Assembly (NCBI RefSeq): GCF_030065535.1 | Contig: NZ_JASJND010000007.1 | Span: 1 to 64,000 of the forward strand | Direction of reading: 5' to 3' | Length of the DNA: 64,000 nucleotides | Origin: Microbacterium dauci | Lineage (GTDB): Bacteria > Actinomycetota > Actinomycetes > Actinomycetales > Microbacteriaceae | Shown: positions 1 through 10,522 of the stretch, in pieces | Layout: each line of letters starts with the position of its first letter | How positions within the stretch are numbered: the stretch's first letter is position 1 | The notes under the pieces: model-generated | What the model saw: only the letters and a program-made list of their open reading frames with translations | Told to the model about the DNA's origin: nothing | Database searches by the model: none | Made by a program: the position numbers and the translations under genes

Positions 1-28
1 CCTGTGGGAGAGTAGGACACCGCCGGAC
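1..28 (+). rRNA. rrf: 5S ribosomal RNA, 3' end (partial)
   Basis: The first bases match the conserved 3' end of actinobacterial 5S rRNA (GGGAGAGTAGGACACCGCC followed by GGAC). The gene is cut by the window edge, so an rRNA operon presumably lies just upstream. The 3' boundary is set at the end of the GGAC acceptor-strand motif, just before the terminator hairpin. Recognition is by the sequence pattern only. Confidence 0.85.
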
Positions 29-36
29 TTCTTTCA

Positions 37-70
37 GGAAATGGCCACCCAACGCAGGGTGGCCATTTCC
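37..70 (+). terminator. rRNA operon terminator hairpin
   Basis: Perfect 14-bp inverted repeat GGAAATGGCCACCC / GGGTGGCCATTTCC with a 6-nt loop (AACGCA), starting 9 nt after the 5S end. It has the position and shape expected for the intrinsic terminator of the rRNA operon, although no long T tract follows. Confidence 0.85.
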
Positions 71-98
71 AGTTAACAACCGAGGAGAAGAGGACGAG

Positions 99-1550
99 AT
101 GACTGACGACGAGCAGCCGCGTAACGACGGCAAGAAGCGTACGTTCAAGCCGTCTTCCTCGAGCTCCCGCTCCGACCGTCCGCGCACTCCGCGGCGCGAC
201 GGCGATGCTCGTCCCTACGCGAAGCGCGACGGCGATGCTCGTCCCTACACGAAGCGCGACGGGGAGGCCCGCCCGTACGCGAAGCGCGATGGTAATCGCC
301 GTCCCTACGAGAAGCGTGATGGCGAGCGTCGCCCGTTCGAGAAGCGCGACGGGGAGCGTCGTCCCTTCGAGAAGCGCGACGGTGACGCGCGTCCGTACGC
401 GAAGCGCGACGGTGAGAAGCGTCCTTACGCGAAGCGTGATGGCGAGCGTCGTCCGTTTGAGAAGCGTGACGGTGACAAGCGTCCGTACGCGAAGCGCGAT
501 GGCGACGCCCGTCCGTACGCGAAGCGTGATGGCGAGCGTCGTCCGTTCGTGAAGCGTGATGGCGAGCGTCGTCCGTTCGAGAAGCGCGACGGGGAACGTC
601 GTCCGTTCGAGAAGCGCGACGGGGAACGTCGTCCGTTCGAGAAGCGGGATGGTGACCGTCCGTTCCGGGGCGATCGCGGTGACCGTCCGTTCCGGGGCGA
701 TCGCGGTGACCGTCCGAATCGACGTCCCGACTTCGGTGGCGAGCGTCGCGCGTCGCGACCTCCGCAGGGCTCGGACCGTCGCGAGGCGGCATCCGGTCCC
801 GTCGTCCCTGACGAGATCACGGCACGCGACCTCAACGGTGCTGCGCGCAACGAACTCAAGACCCTGAGTAAGGACAATGCCGAGCAGGTGGCACGCCACC
901 TCGCGATGGCGGCCAACCTCATCGAGGAGGACCCGGCGCTCGCGCACCAGCACGCTCTCGCGGCGTCGCGCAGCGCCGGCCGCATCGCCGTCGTGCGCGA
1001 GACTGTCGCGATCACGGCGTATGCGACAGGTGACTTCGCGCTTGCGCTCCGCGAACTTCGTACCTATCGACGGATTTCGGGGAAGGACGACCAGATCGCC
1101 CTCATGGTCGACAGCGAACGAGGCGTCGGTCGTCCCGACCGAGCGCTCGAGGTCGGTCGCGCCGTCGAGCGCGCGTCGCTTCCCGTCGACGTTCGCGTCG
1201 AGCTCGCCATCGCCATGTCGGGCGCCCGTCTCGACCTCGGCGAGGCCGACCGCGCGTTGCAGGAACTCGACATCCCCGAGCTCGACCCCGACCGCGCGTT
1301 CTCGTGGAGCCCCGCCCTCTTCGCCGCGCGTGCCGCGGTGCTCGAGGAGCTCGGCCGCGCCGACGAGGCATCCGAGTGGCAGCGTCGCGCCGACATCGCC
1401 GCTGAGGCGCTCGGTGACGAAGACGCCGACAGCGAGACCGTGTTCGTCGACGAGATCGAGGAGCTCGAGCTCATCGACGACGAGGCGTCCGAAGACGAGC
1501 CTTCCGAGGTCGAGGCGTCGGACGACGAGAGCGCGTCGGACCGCGACTGA
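99..1550 (+). CDS. TPR-like protein with decapeptide-repeat basic N-terminus
   Basis: 483 aa. Residues 33-182 are 15 near-perfect copies of a 10-residue unit of the type RDGERRPFEK / RDGDARPYAK, followed by RGDRPF-type repeats to about residue 210. This arm is extremely basic and probably disordered. Residues about 245-440 are alpha-helical and alanine/leucine rich with TPR-like spacing, and the C-terminus is very acidic (D/E rich). A purine-rich ribosome site (GAGGAGAAGAGG) precedes the ATG. The stop shares one base with the start of the HAD phosphatase gene, so the two are probably co-transcribed. Proteins of this layout occur in Microbacteriaceae next to HAD phosphatase and tlyA, often under vague names such as primosomal or TPR protein. 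Function unknown; nucleic-acid or ribosome binding by the RG/RDG-rich arm is an inference. Confidence 0.85.
   Translation: MTDDEQPRNDGKKRTFKPSSSSSRSDRPRTPRRDGDARPYAKRDGDARPYTKRDGEARPYAKRDGNRRPYEKRDGERRPFEKRDGERRPFEKRDGDARPYAKRDGEKRPYAKRDGERRPFEKRDGDKRPYAKRDGDARPYAKRDGERRPFVKRDGERRPFEKRDGERRPFEKRDGERRPFEKRDGDRPFRGDRGDRPFRGDRGDRPNRRPDFGGERRASRPPQGSDRREAASGPVVPDEITARDLNGAARNELKTLSKDNAEQVARHLAMAANLIEEDPALAHQHALAASRSAGRIAVVRETVAITAYATGDFALALRELRTYRRISGKDDQIALMVDSERGVGRPDRALEVGRAVERASLPVDVRVELAIAMSGARLDLGEADRALQELDIPELDPDRAFSWSPALFAARAAVLEELGRADEASEWQRRADIAAEALGDEDADSETVFVDEIEELELIDDEASEDEPSEVEASDDESASDRD
195..644 (+). repeat. 15 x 30-bp coding tandem repeat
   Basis: In-frame tandem array of 30-bp units (core AAGCGNGAYGGNGANCGYCG) coding for the RDGxxRP(F/Y)xK decapeptide inside the TPR-like gene. 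Some neighbouring units are identical or nearly so (around 580-640), which suggests recent expansion by slippage or recombination. It is coding repeat DNA, not a CRISPR: there are no unique spacers. Confidence 0.9.
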
Positions 1551-2581
1551 TGGGGCTGTTCTCACGCGCGACCCCGACGCCGCTGCACGACGTCGACCTG
1601 GTCCTCGCCGATCTCGACGGCGTCGTCTACGCAGGGTCCGGTGCGATCCCGCACGCCGTCGACAGCCTCACGCGTGCGGCATCCGATCGACGGCTCGCCT
1701 ACATCACCAACAACGCCTCACGACGCGACAGCGTCGTTGCCGGCCACCTCTCGGATCTCGGCCTGCCGACGCAGCCCGACGAGGTCGTGACCAGTCCGCA
1801 GGCGGCGATGCGCCTGCTGCGAGACCGTGTGCCCGCCGGGTCGAAGGTGCTCGTCGTCGGTGGCGACGGACTCGTCTACGAACTTGAGAAAGCCGGTTTC
1901 GTCGCCACACGCAGCGCCGACGATGCGCCCGCCGCAGTCGTCCAAGGCTTCGCGCCCGAGGTCGGCTGGACGCAGCTCGCCGAGGCGGCATACGCGCTCG
2001 CGACGCCGGAGGACAAGGGCGGCATTCCGTGGATCGCCACGAACACCGACTGGACGATCCCGCAGGGGCGAGGCATCGCGCCCGGCAACGGCACGCTCGT
2101 CTCCGCGGTGCACACCGCCGTCGGGCGCCTCGCGACCGTGGCGGGCAAGCCAGAACGCCCGATCTTCGATGAGGCCGTCGCGCGGTTCGGAGCGAAGCAT
2201 CCGCTCTTCATCGGCGACCGCCTCGACACCGACATCGCCGGCGCACAGTCGGCGGGCATCGCGTCCGCTCTCGTGCTGACCGGCATCGATCGGCCCAAGC
2301 ACGTCCTCGCGGCGCCGAAGAACTCCCACCCGACGTTCATCCTCGGCGACCTGCGCGAGCTCCACGAGCCGTATCCCGCGACCACGGTGCGCGGCGACAT
2401 CACGACCGTGGGTGGTGCATCGGTGCAGATCGACGGCGTCGACGTCCGGATCGTCGCGGAAGGCGATCGACCGATCGACCTCGTCCGTGCCGGTGCAGCC
2501 GCGATCTGGGGGACCGGGCGGGCGATCTACGGATTCCGCGTTCCGGAGCGGCTCTACGCCGACCCGTTCCATCGGCCCTGA
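1550..2581 (+). CDS. HAD-IIA family phosphatase (NagD/PGP-like)
   Basis: 343 aa. The N-terminus holds the HAD motif I DLDGVVYAG, with nucleophile D21 and D23, then TNNASR (motif II Thr/Asn region), a C2-type cap, K200 in AGKPERP (motif III) and FIGDRLDTDIAGA (motif IV acidic residues). This is the layout of class IIA HAD phosphatases such as NagD and phosphoglycolate phosphatases. About 70 C-terminal residues after the catalytic core form an extra domain typical of actinobacterial members. The natural substrate cannot be told from sequence. The ATG overlaps the previous stop by one base (TGATG), indicating translational coupling. Confidence 0.9.
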   Translation: MGLFSRATPTPLHDVDLVLADLDGVVYAGSGAIPHAVDSLTRAASDRRLAYITNNASRRDSVVAGHLSDLGLPTQPDEVVTSPQAAMRLLRDRVPAGSKVLVVGGDGLVYELEKAGFVATRSADDAPAAVVQGFAPEVGWTQLAEAAYALATPEDKGGIPWIATNTDWTIPQGRGIAPGNGTLVSAVHTAVGRLATVAGKPERPIFDEAVARFGAKHPLFIGDRLDTDIAGAQSAGIASALVLTGIDRPKHVLAAPKNSHPTFILGDLRELHEPYPATTVRGDITTVGGASVQIDGVDVRIVAEGDRPIDLVRAGAAAIWGTGRAIYGFRVPERLYADPFHRP

Positions 2582-2622
2582 CCTCCGCAGCCAGCGCCGC
2601 TCGCGGGCGTATCGTTGTGGAC

Positions 2623-2787
2623 ATGTCGATGGATGCCGCTGACGCCGACGATCGCCGCGAAGACCTCGTCTCGACGCTCGACGTCATCGAGGATCAGCCG
2701 CTGAGCGAGCGTGCCGCCGCGTACGCACGCCTGCACGACGACCTCGCGCGTCGGCTCGACTCCGGCCCCCGCGACCGGCTCGCATGA
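2623..2787 (+). CDS. Small conserved-context acidic protein (54 aa)
   Basis: A short ORF starting ATG at 2623 (MSMDAADADDRREDL...) and ending at 2787 in a 4-bp ATGA overlap with tlyA. It is helical and highly charged, with no cysteines or membrane segment. A small ORF in just this place upstream of tlyA is common in Microbacteriaceae. The overlap with tlyA and codon use like its neighbours support it being real. Function unknown. Confidence 0.7.
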   Translation: MSMDAADADDRREDLVSTLDVIEDQPLSERAAAYARLHDDLARRLDSGPRDRLA

Positions 2788-3590
2788 CGTCCCGGCTCGA
2801 CGCGGCGGTCGCCGCGCGCGGGCTCGCGCGCTCTCGCACCCACGCTGCCCAGTTGATCGAGGCGGGACTCGTCAGCGTTGCCGGCCGTCCCGTCGTCAAG
2901 CCCTCCGCGAAGGTGGGGGACGACGATGCGATCACCGTCGCGGCATCCGACCACTACGTCAGCCGCGCGGCCCACAAGCTCATCGCCGGACTCGACGCGT
3001 TCGACGTCCCCGTCGAGGGACGGATCGCGCTCGACATGGGCGCGTCGACCGGCGGGTTCACGCAGGTCCTCCGTGAGCGCGGCGCCGATCCGGTCATCGC
3101 GGTCGACGTCGGTCACGGTCAGCTCAGCGCGGAGATCGGGGCCGACGCCGGCGTCATCTCGGTCGAGGGGTTCAACGTCCGACACATGACGCCCGCGTCG
3201 CTCGCCGAGGCGAGCGGGGTGGAAGCGGCGCCGGGTCTCGTGACCGGTGACCTGTCGTTCATCTCGCTGGCGCACGTGCTGCCGGCTGCGGCATCCGTCT
3301 GCGCACCCGATACCGACCTCGTGCTCCTGATCAAGCCGCAGTTCGAGGTCGGTCGTACCGGCGTGCGGGAAGGATTGGTCACGGATGCCGGAAAGCGGGC
3401 GGATGCCGTGGCGGGCGTGCTGTGGGCGGCATGGGACGCCGGACTCGGGACGCGGGGCGTCGTCTCCTCGCCGATCGCCGGGACGCACGGGAACCGCGAG
3501 TTCGTGGCGCATTTCACGCTCGGAGCGACCGACGAGACGAATCCGACACAATGGTTGGACACTGTGAACCGACTGGCGGGAGCCGCATGA
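2784..3590 (+). CDS. tlyA: TlyA family rRNA (cytidine-2'-O)-methyltransferase
   Basis: 268 aa. An N-terminal S4 RNA-binding domain (residues about 1-60) is followed by a Rossmann methyltransferase domain of the FtsJ type, with SAM motif I DMGASTGGFTQ at residues 84-94 and later conserved blocks TGDLSFISL and LLIKPQFEVGR. TlyA enzymes methylate 2'-OH of cytidines in 16S and/or 23S rRNA; loss gives capreomycin resistance in mycobacteria, and some homologues were named hemolysins. ATG overlaps the preceding small ORF and the TGA overlaps the NAD kinase start, so this is one operon. Confidence 0.93.
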   Translation: MTSRLDAAVAARGLARSRTHAAQLIEAGLVSVAGRPVVKPSAKVGDDDAITVAASDHYVSRAAHKLIAGLDAFDVPVEGRIALDMGASTGGFTQVLRERGADPVIAVDVGHGQLSAEIGADAGVISVEGFNVRHMTPASLAEASGVEAAPGLVTGDLSFISLAHVLPAAASVCAPDTDLVLLIKPQFEVGRTGVREGLVTDAGKRADAVAGVLWAAWDAGLGTRGVVSSPIAGTHGNREFVAHFTLGATDETNPTQWLDTVNRLAGAA

Positions 3591-4504
3591 CCGACGCGAC
3601 GCGCAGCATCCTCGTGGTTGCGCACGCGCACCGCGAGCACACGGTCGCAGGTGCCCGGCGCGTGATCGCGGCCGTGCAGGCGGCCGGGGCGCAGGCGGTG
3701 CTCCCGGGCGACGATCCCGATCTCGTCGCCGTCGTCGCCGACATCGACACCGTCGTGCTCGGTGAGGCCGTCGACGTGGCCGACCTGGAGGTCGCCATCG
3801 TCCTCGGCGGTGACGGGACGATCCTGCGCGCGGCAGAACTGGTTCGGAGTGCATCGGTCCCGATCCTCGGGATCAACATGGGGCACGTCGGCTTCCTCGC
3901 CGAGCTCGAAGCCGACGACATCGACGAAGCGATCGGTCGAGTCATCGCTCGCGACTATGAGATCCACGAGCGGATGGCACTCGCGGTGCAGGTGCGCGAT
4001 GCGGACGGCGCTGTCGTCTACGAGACGTGGGCACTCAACGAGGCCACCGTCGAGAAGGCGGCGCGGGAGCGCATGCTCGAGCTCATGATCGAGATCGACG
4101 GGCGTCCGCTGTCGAGCTTCGGCTGCGACGGTGTGGTCGTCGCGACGCCGACCGGGTCGACCGCGTACAACTTCTCCGCCGGCGGACCCGTCGTCTGGCC
4201 GTCTGTCGAAGCGATCAGCGTCGTTCCGCTGTCGGCGCACGCACTGTTCGCCCGGCCGCTCGTTCTGGGCCCCGATACCTGGGTGCGTCTCGACGTGCTG
4301 CGCCGTAACCAGGGCACCGGCGTGCTCTGGTGCGACGGTCGGCGGTCGCACGACCTGCCGCCCGGTGCGTCGGTCGTGGTCCGCAAGTCGTCGCGGCCCG
4401 TGCGCCTCGCGCGACTGCACCCGTCGGTGTTCACCGATCGGCTCGTGCGCAAGTTCCAGCTGCCGGTCGCCGGCTGGCGCGGTGACCCGAAGGCGGCCTC
4501 GTGA
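3587..4504 (+). CDS. nadK: NAD kinase
   Basis: 305 aa from ATG 3587, which overlaps the tlyA stop (ATGA). An upstream in-frame start exists but would lie inside tlyA. Diagnostic NAD kinase motifs: GGDGT at residues 74-78, the NMGHVGFLAE block, and TPTGSTAYNFSAGG in the C-terminal beta domain. It phosphorylates NAD to NADP using ATP or polyphosphate. The gene lies between tlyA and recN, the standard actinobacterial arrangement. Confidence 0.95.
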   Translation: MTDATRSILVVAHAHREHTVAGARRVIAAVQAAGAQAVLPGDDPDLVAVVADIDTVVLGEAVDVADLEVAIVLGGDGTILRAAELVRSASVPILGINMGHVGFLAELEADDIDEAIGRVIARDYEIHERMALAVQVRDADGAVVYETWALNEATVEKAARERMLELMIEIDGRPLSSFGCDGVVVATPTGSTAYNFSAGGPVVWPSVEAISVVPLSAHALFARPLVLGPDTWVRLDVLRRNQGTGVLWCDGRRSHDLPPGASVVVRKSSRPVRLARLHPSVFTDRLVRKFQLPVAGWRGDPKAAS

Positions 4505-6195
4505 TCGAACAGATCCGTCTGCGCGACCTCGGTGTGATCGCGAGCGCGACCCTGCCCATCGGCAAGGGCTTTACGGCGATCACCGGTGAGACCGGCGCCG
4601 GCAAGACGATGGTCGTCACCGGCCTCGGCCTGCTGCTCGGTCAGCGCGCCGACTCGGGTGCCGTTCGCTCGGGCGCCGAGCAGGCGTCGGTCGACGGCGT
4701 CTGGATCGTCCCCGAGACGGGTGACGTCGCCGAGCGCGTCCGCGACGCCGGTGGCGACATCGAACCCGTCGGTGGCGGCGACGCCGAGCTGTACCTCGGT
4801 CGGACACTCAGCAGCGAGGGCCGGAGCCGAGCGACCGTCGGCGGGCGGACGGCTCCGGCCGGCGTCCTCGCCGATCTTGCCGACCACCTCGTTGTGGTCC
4901 ACGGCCAGTCCGACCAGCTCCGGCTCAAGTCTGCGGCCGCCCAGCGCGATGCCCTCGATCGCTTTGGGGGATCGGCCGTCAGCGGTCCGCTCGCGGAGTA
5001 CCGCACCGTGTACGAGGCTTGGCGGGCGGCGGCATCCGAGCTGGAGACGTTGACGACCGAGCAGGAGACGCGCGCCCGCGAGGCCGCGGAGCTGCGGGCC
5101 GCGATCGCGACGATCGAAGCCGTCGACCCCGCCCCGGACGAGGACGTCGAGCTCGCACAGCGGGCCGAGCGGCTCGCCAATGCGGAGGAACTGCGCCGTG
5201 CGGCGGTCACCGCCCACGCCGCACTGTCGAGCGACGACGACCAGCCCGACGCGCAGCTGCTGCTCGGTGAGGCGCGTCGGGAACTCGAACGCGCGGCGTC
5301 GAGCGATGAGACGCTGCGCGCACACGCCGCGACACTCGAGGAACTCGGCTACCGCGTCGCCGACGTGGCCGCCGAGCTGAGCAGCTACCTCGCAGACCTC
5401 GACGAGACCGGCCCGCACGAACTCGTGCTGGTCGAAGAGCGACGAGCCGCGATCGGCGACCTCGTCCGGACCCACGGCAGTCTCGCCGAGGCGCTGACCG
5501 TGCTGTCGACGGGCTCGGCCCGACTCGTGGAGCTCGACGACGACTCCGACCGGATCGAGCGGCTCACGGCGGAGCAGGAGCGGCTTCGCGCGGACCTCGA
5601 CGCCGCAGCCGCTGCGCTCACCGACGCTCGTCGTGCGGCCGCCGAGCGGCTCGGAGCCGCTGTCACGGACGAGCTCCGGCACCTCGCGCTCCCGGACGCG
5701 ACGCTCGTCGTCTCGGTCGACGACGCGCCCGAGACGACGACGGGGCGCGACGACGTCACGATCATGCTCGCTCCCCATCCCGGTGCGACGCCGCGCCCGG
5801 TCGCGCGAGGCGCATCGGGCGGTGAGCTGAGCCGCGTCATGCTCGCGATCGAAGTCGTCATCGCCGCGACCGACCCGGTTCCGACCTTCGTATTCGACGA
5901 AGTGGATGCCGGGATCGGCGGCGCCGCTGCGATCGAGGTCGGTCGGCGTCTCGCGAAACTCGCCGAGAACAGCCAGGTGATCGCGGTCACCCATCTCGCG
6001 CAGGTCGCCGCGTTCGCGAACAACCACCTGACCGTCGTGAAAGCGAATGACGGGTCGGTCACCGCGTCGAGTGTGCGAGCGCTCAGCGGTGACGAGCGCG
6101 CCGCTGAGATGGCGAGACTGCTGTCGGGGATGACGGATTCCTCGGTCGCGCTCGACCATGCTCGCGAGCTGCTGGCGCTCGGCGCGGAATCCTGA
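4501..6195 (+). CDS. recN: DNA repair protein RecN
   Basis: 564 aa, GTG start overlapping the nadK stop by 4 bp. SMC-like layout: Walker A GETGAGKT at residues 29-36, a long coiled-coil middle (about 150-370), the ABC signature ARGASGGELSRVMLA, then Walker B FDEVDAGIGG and the VTHLAQVA switch region at the C-terminus. RecN acts in early steps of double-strand-break repair, holding DNA ends together. Length is typical for the family. Confidence 0.95.
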   Translation: MIEQIRLRDLGVIASATLPIGKGFTAITGETGAGKTMVVTGLGLLLGQRADSGAVRSGAEQASVDGVWIVPETGDVAERVRDAGGDIEPVGGGDAELYLGRTLSSEGRSRATVGGRTAPAGVLADLADHLVVVHGQSDQLRLKSAAAQRDALDRFGGSAVSGPLAEYRTVYEAWRAAASELETLTTEQETRAREAAELRAAIATIEAVDPAPDEDVELAQRAERLANAEELRRAAVTAHAALSSDDDQPDAQLLLGEARRELERAASSDETLRAHAATLEELGYRVADVAAELSSYLADLDETGPHELVLVEERRAAIGDLVRTHGSLAEALTVLSTGSARLVELDDDSDRIERLTAEQERLRADLDAAAAALTDARRAAAERLGAAVTDELRHLALPDATLVVSVDDAPETTTGRDDVTIMLAPHPGATPRPVARGASGGELSRVMLAIEVVIAATDPVPTFVFDEVDAGIGGAAAIEVGRRLAKLAENSQVIAVTHLAQVAAFANNHLTVVKANDGSVTASSVRALSGDERAAEMARLLSGMTDSSVALDHARELLALGAES

Positions 6196-6263
6196 CCGAA
6201 GGTCGATCGGGCGACACCCGGCATCCGTTCGGGGCCACCTCGGACTGACGGCTGATAAAGTGA

Positions 6264-7964
<1,701 letters not shown>

Positions 7965-7970
7965 ACCCCG

Positions 7971-8612
7971 ATGGCCGCGAGCGACCTGCGTGACGAGCCG
8001 GTTCTGGTCGACGTCACCGATTCGACCACCGTGTACGGGGGGCGGGTCTGGAACATCAGACGCGACGCTTTCACGTACGGCGGCGGGTCCATCGTCCGTG
8101 AGTATGTCGATCACACCGGTGCGGTGGCGATCTTCGCCCTCGACGAGCAGGATCGTGCGCTGCTGATCCAGCAGTACCGGCATCCGGTGCGAGTGCGTGA
8201 CTGGGAGATCCCGGCGGGCCTCCTCGACATCCCAGGGGAGGACCCGCTCGAGGCCGCGAAGCGCGAGCTCGCAGAGGAAGCCGACCTCACCGCCACCGAG
8301 TGGCACGTGCTGTCCGACTTCTTCACGAGCCCCGGCGGCAGTGACGAGGCGATCCGCATCTATCTCGCCCGTGGGCTCGCGCCGGCCGCCGAGACGTTCG
8401 AGCGGACTGAGGAAGAAGCCGACATCGAGGTGCGGTGGGTCCCGCTCGACGAACTCGTCGACGCGGTGCTCGCGCGACAGGTGCAGAACCCCTCGCTCGT
8501 GATCGCCGCGCTCGCCGCCGATGCCGCGCGAAGCCGCGACTGGTCCACGCTGGGCGAAGCGGATGCCGCCTGGCCAGGCCGTTCGCGTCCGGTGGGTGCA
8601 CCGGCCGAGTGA
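7971..8612 (+). CDS. NUDIX hydrolase, ADP-ribose pyrophosphatase type
   Basis: 213 aa. A nudix box GLLDIPGEDPLEAAKRELAE followed by EAD lies near residues 83-105, preceded by the EIPAG motif typical of ADP-ribose pyrophosphatases of the NudF/MutT-like group. It likely hydrolyses ADP-ribose to AMP and ribose 5-phosphate. It begins 6 bp after pyrG and its stop overlaps the xerD start, which is the standard order in Microbacteriaceae. Confidence 0.88.
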   Translation: MAASDLRDEPVLVDVTDSTTVYGGRVWNIRRDAFTYGGGSIVREYVDHTGAVAIFALDEQDRALLIQQYRHPVRVRDWEIPAGLLDIPGEDPLEAAKRELAEEADLTATEWHVLSDFFTSPGGSDEAIRIYLARGLAPAAETFERTEEEADIEVRWVPLDELVDAVLARQVQNPSLVIAALAADAARSRDWSTLGEADAAWPGRSRPVGAPAE

Positions 8613-9532
8613 ACCTCGAGCGTGCCGTCGACGCGTTCCTGCGTCACATTACGATCGAGCGCGGCCTCTCGGGTCACACCGTCCAGGCGTACCGCCGCGA
8701 CCTCGCGGGATACCGGGCGTGGCTCGAGGAGCGTGGCATCCAGGACACGTCCGACGTCACGACGCAACTCGTCGCCGACTTCGCCGCGGCCCGGGCAATG
8801 GCCGAACCACCACCCGCGGCAACGTCGCTCGCGCGCCTGCAATCCTCGGTGCGCAGTCTGCACCGGTTCCTCGCTCGAGAGGGCATCGCCGACACCGATC
8901 CGACGGGTCGCCTGCGCCCGCCGAAGGCGCCGATGCGGCTGCCCAAGGCGCTGTCGATCGACGACGTCTCCCGCCTGCTCGACGGTGCCGGTCCGTTGCC
9001 TGCGGATGCCGCGCCCGGGGACCTCGTCGGTGTGCGCGATCGGGCGCTGCTCGAGCTCCTCTACGCGACCGGGGCGCGGGTGAGCGAAATCGTCGAGCTC
9101 GACGTCGATGACCTCGGCCATGGCGAGGTGTTGCGCGTGCGCGGCAAGGGGTCGAAGGAGCGCATCGTTCCGGTCGGGTCGTACGCGCGTGCCGCCGTGG
9201 ACGCCTACCTGACGCGGGTCCGCCCGGAGCTCTCGAGGCGCGGACGCGCCACGCCGCGAGCGTTTCTCGGTGCACGTGGCGCGCCGCTCTCGCGGCAGAG
9301 CGTGTGGCTCGTGATCCAGCAGGCCGCCGAGCGCGCCGGCCTCACGTCGCACGTTTCGCCGCACACGCTGCGCCACTCGTTCGCGACGCATCTGCTCCAG
9401 GGTGGCGCGGACGTCCGCGTCGTGCAGGAGTTGCTCGGGCACGCATCGGTCGCCACGACGCAGATCTACACGCACGTGACCGTCGATGCGCTCCGCGATG
9501 TCTATCTCACGTCGCACCCGCGAGCGCGCTGA
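8609..9532 (+). CDS. xerD: Site-specific tyrosine recombinase XerD
   Basis: 307 aa from GTG 8609, which overlaps the NUDIX stop (GTGA); longer readings upstream are inside that gene. N-terminal SAM-like domain (ITIERGLSGHTVQAYRRDL) and catalytic domain with Arg in ATGARVSE, Lys in GKGSKER, HTLRHSFATHLL (His-x-x-Arg), LLGHAS and the Tyr nucleophile in TQIYTHV. XerD works with XerC at dif to resolve chromosome dimers. Its place before parA-scpAB marks it as the housekeeping enzyme rather than a phage or island integrase. Confidence 0.94.
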   Translation: MNLERAVDAFLRHITIERGLSGHTVQAYRRDLAGYRAWLEERGIQDTSDVTTQLVADFAAARAMAEPPPAATSLARLQSSVRSLHRFLAREGIADTDPTGRLRPPKAPMRLPKALSIDDVSRLLDGAGPLPADAAPGDLVGVRDRALLELLYATGARVSEIVELDVDDLGHGEVLRVRGKGSKERIVPVGSYARAAVDAYLTRVRPELSRRGRATPRAFLGARGAPLSRQSVWLVIQQAAERAGLTSHVSPHTLRHSFATHLLQGGADVRVVQELLGHASVATTQIYTHVTVDALRDVYLTSHPRAR

Positions 9533-9631
9533 CGAGAGACCCATCCGTTCGAGCGACGCGCTCGCCGCGCCTCCCGTCCCGACGACGCCGCGTGATTAGA
9601 CTCGGGTGAGCACGGCGAAGGCAGGAGATCA

Positions 9632-10522
9632 GTGGCGAGCAAGCGGAGCACGGCGGAGGCCGCGGGAACGACGTCGAAGGACGCGCCGCTCGGCCCGACC
9701 GGTCGTCCCTATCACGGCTTCGCGACCCCGCCGAAGCTCGACGGGCACGGTCCCGCGCGCATCATCTCGCTCTGCAACCAGAAGGGCGGCGTCGGAAAGA
9801 CGACGACCACCATCAACCTGGCTGCGGGCCTTGCGTCGTACGGTCGTCGCGTGCTCGCGGTCGACTTCGACCCGCAGGGTGCGCTGTCTGCCGGTCTCGG
9901 CATCCAGACGCACGACGGCCCGACGATCTACGACCTGCTGCTCGACCCGAAGCGCGACCCGCACGAGGTCATCGTGTCGTCCGCGGTCGAGGGGCTCGAC
10001 GTCATCCCGGCGAACATCGACCTGTCGGCCGCCGAGGTCCACCTCGTCAACGAGGTGGCCCGCGAGACGATCCTCGCGCGCGTGCTGCGGAAGGTCGCGG
10101 GCGAGTACGACGTCATCCTCGTCGACTGCCAGCCCTCGCTGGGCCTGCTCACCGTGAACGCTCTGACCGCGAGTCACGGCGTGCTGATCCCGCTCGAGTG
10201 CGAGTTCTTCGCGCTCCGTGGCGTCGCCCTCCTCATCGAGACCATCGACAAGGTGCGCGATCGCCTCAATCCGTCGATCACCCTCGACGGTGTGCTCGCC
10301 ACGATGTACGACCCGCGCACGCTCCACTCGCGCGAGGTGCTGGAGCGCGTCGTCGACGCGTTCGGCGACGACGTGCTCGAGACCGTGATCGGTCGAACGG
10401 TCAAGTTCCCGGATGCCTCGGTCGCAGGCGTCCCCATCACGAAGTTCGCGCCGGAGCACTCGGCCGCGCAGGCGTACCTGCGCCTCGCGCGGGAGCTGGT
10501 GTCCCGTGGCGCCGTCGCCTGA
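9632..10522 (+). CDS. ParA family chromosome-partitioning ATPase
   Basis: 296 aa, GTG start. The deviant Walker A KGGVGKTT lies at residues 51-58, with DFDPQGALSAGLG (Walker A' region) and VDCQPSLGLLTVNAL (Walker B). About 45 disordered N-terminal residues precede the ATPase. No parB is adjacent; the gene is instead joined to scpA and scpB, a conserved actinobacterial arrangement, which suggests a role in chromosome organisation with condensin. It is probably not the main oriC-proximal ParA. Confidence 0.92.
   Translation: MASKRSTAEAAGTTSKDAPLGPTGRPYHGFATPPKLDGHGPARIISLCNQKGGVGKTTTTINLAAGLASYGRRVLAVDFDPQGALSAGLGIQTHDGPTIYDLLLDPKRDPHEVIVSSAVEGLDVIPANIDLSAAEVHLVNEVARETILARVLRKVAGEYDVILVDCQPSLGLLTVNALTASHGVLIPLECEFFALRGVALLIETIDKVRDRLNPSITLDGVLATMYDPRTLHSREVLERVVDAFGDDVLETVIGRTVKFPDASVAGVPITKFAPEHSAAQAYLRLARELVSRGAVA

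Noticed and set aside
195..644. Regular 30-bp repeats resembling a CRISPR array
   Set aside because: The units are contiguous, in frame and without unique spacers; no cas genes are nearby.
8609..9532. Tyrosine recombinase considered as the island's integrase
   Set aside because: It lies in a conserved housekeeping operon (xerD-parA-scpAB), 9 kb outside the island boundary.
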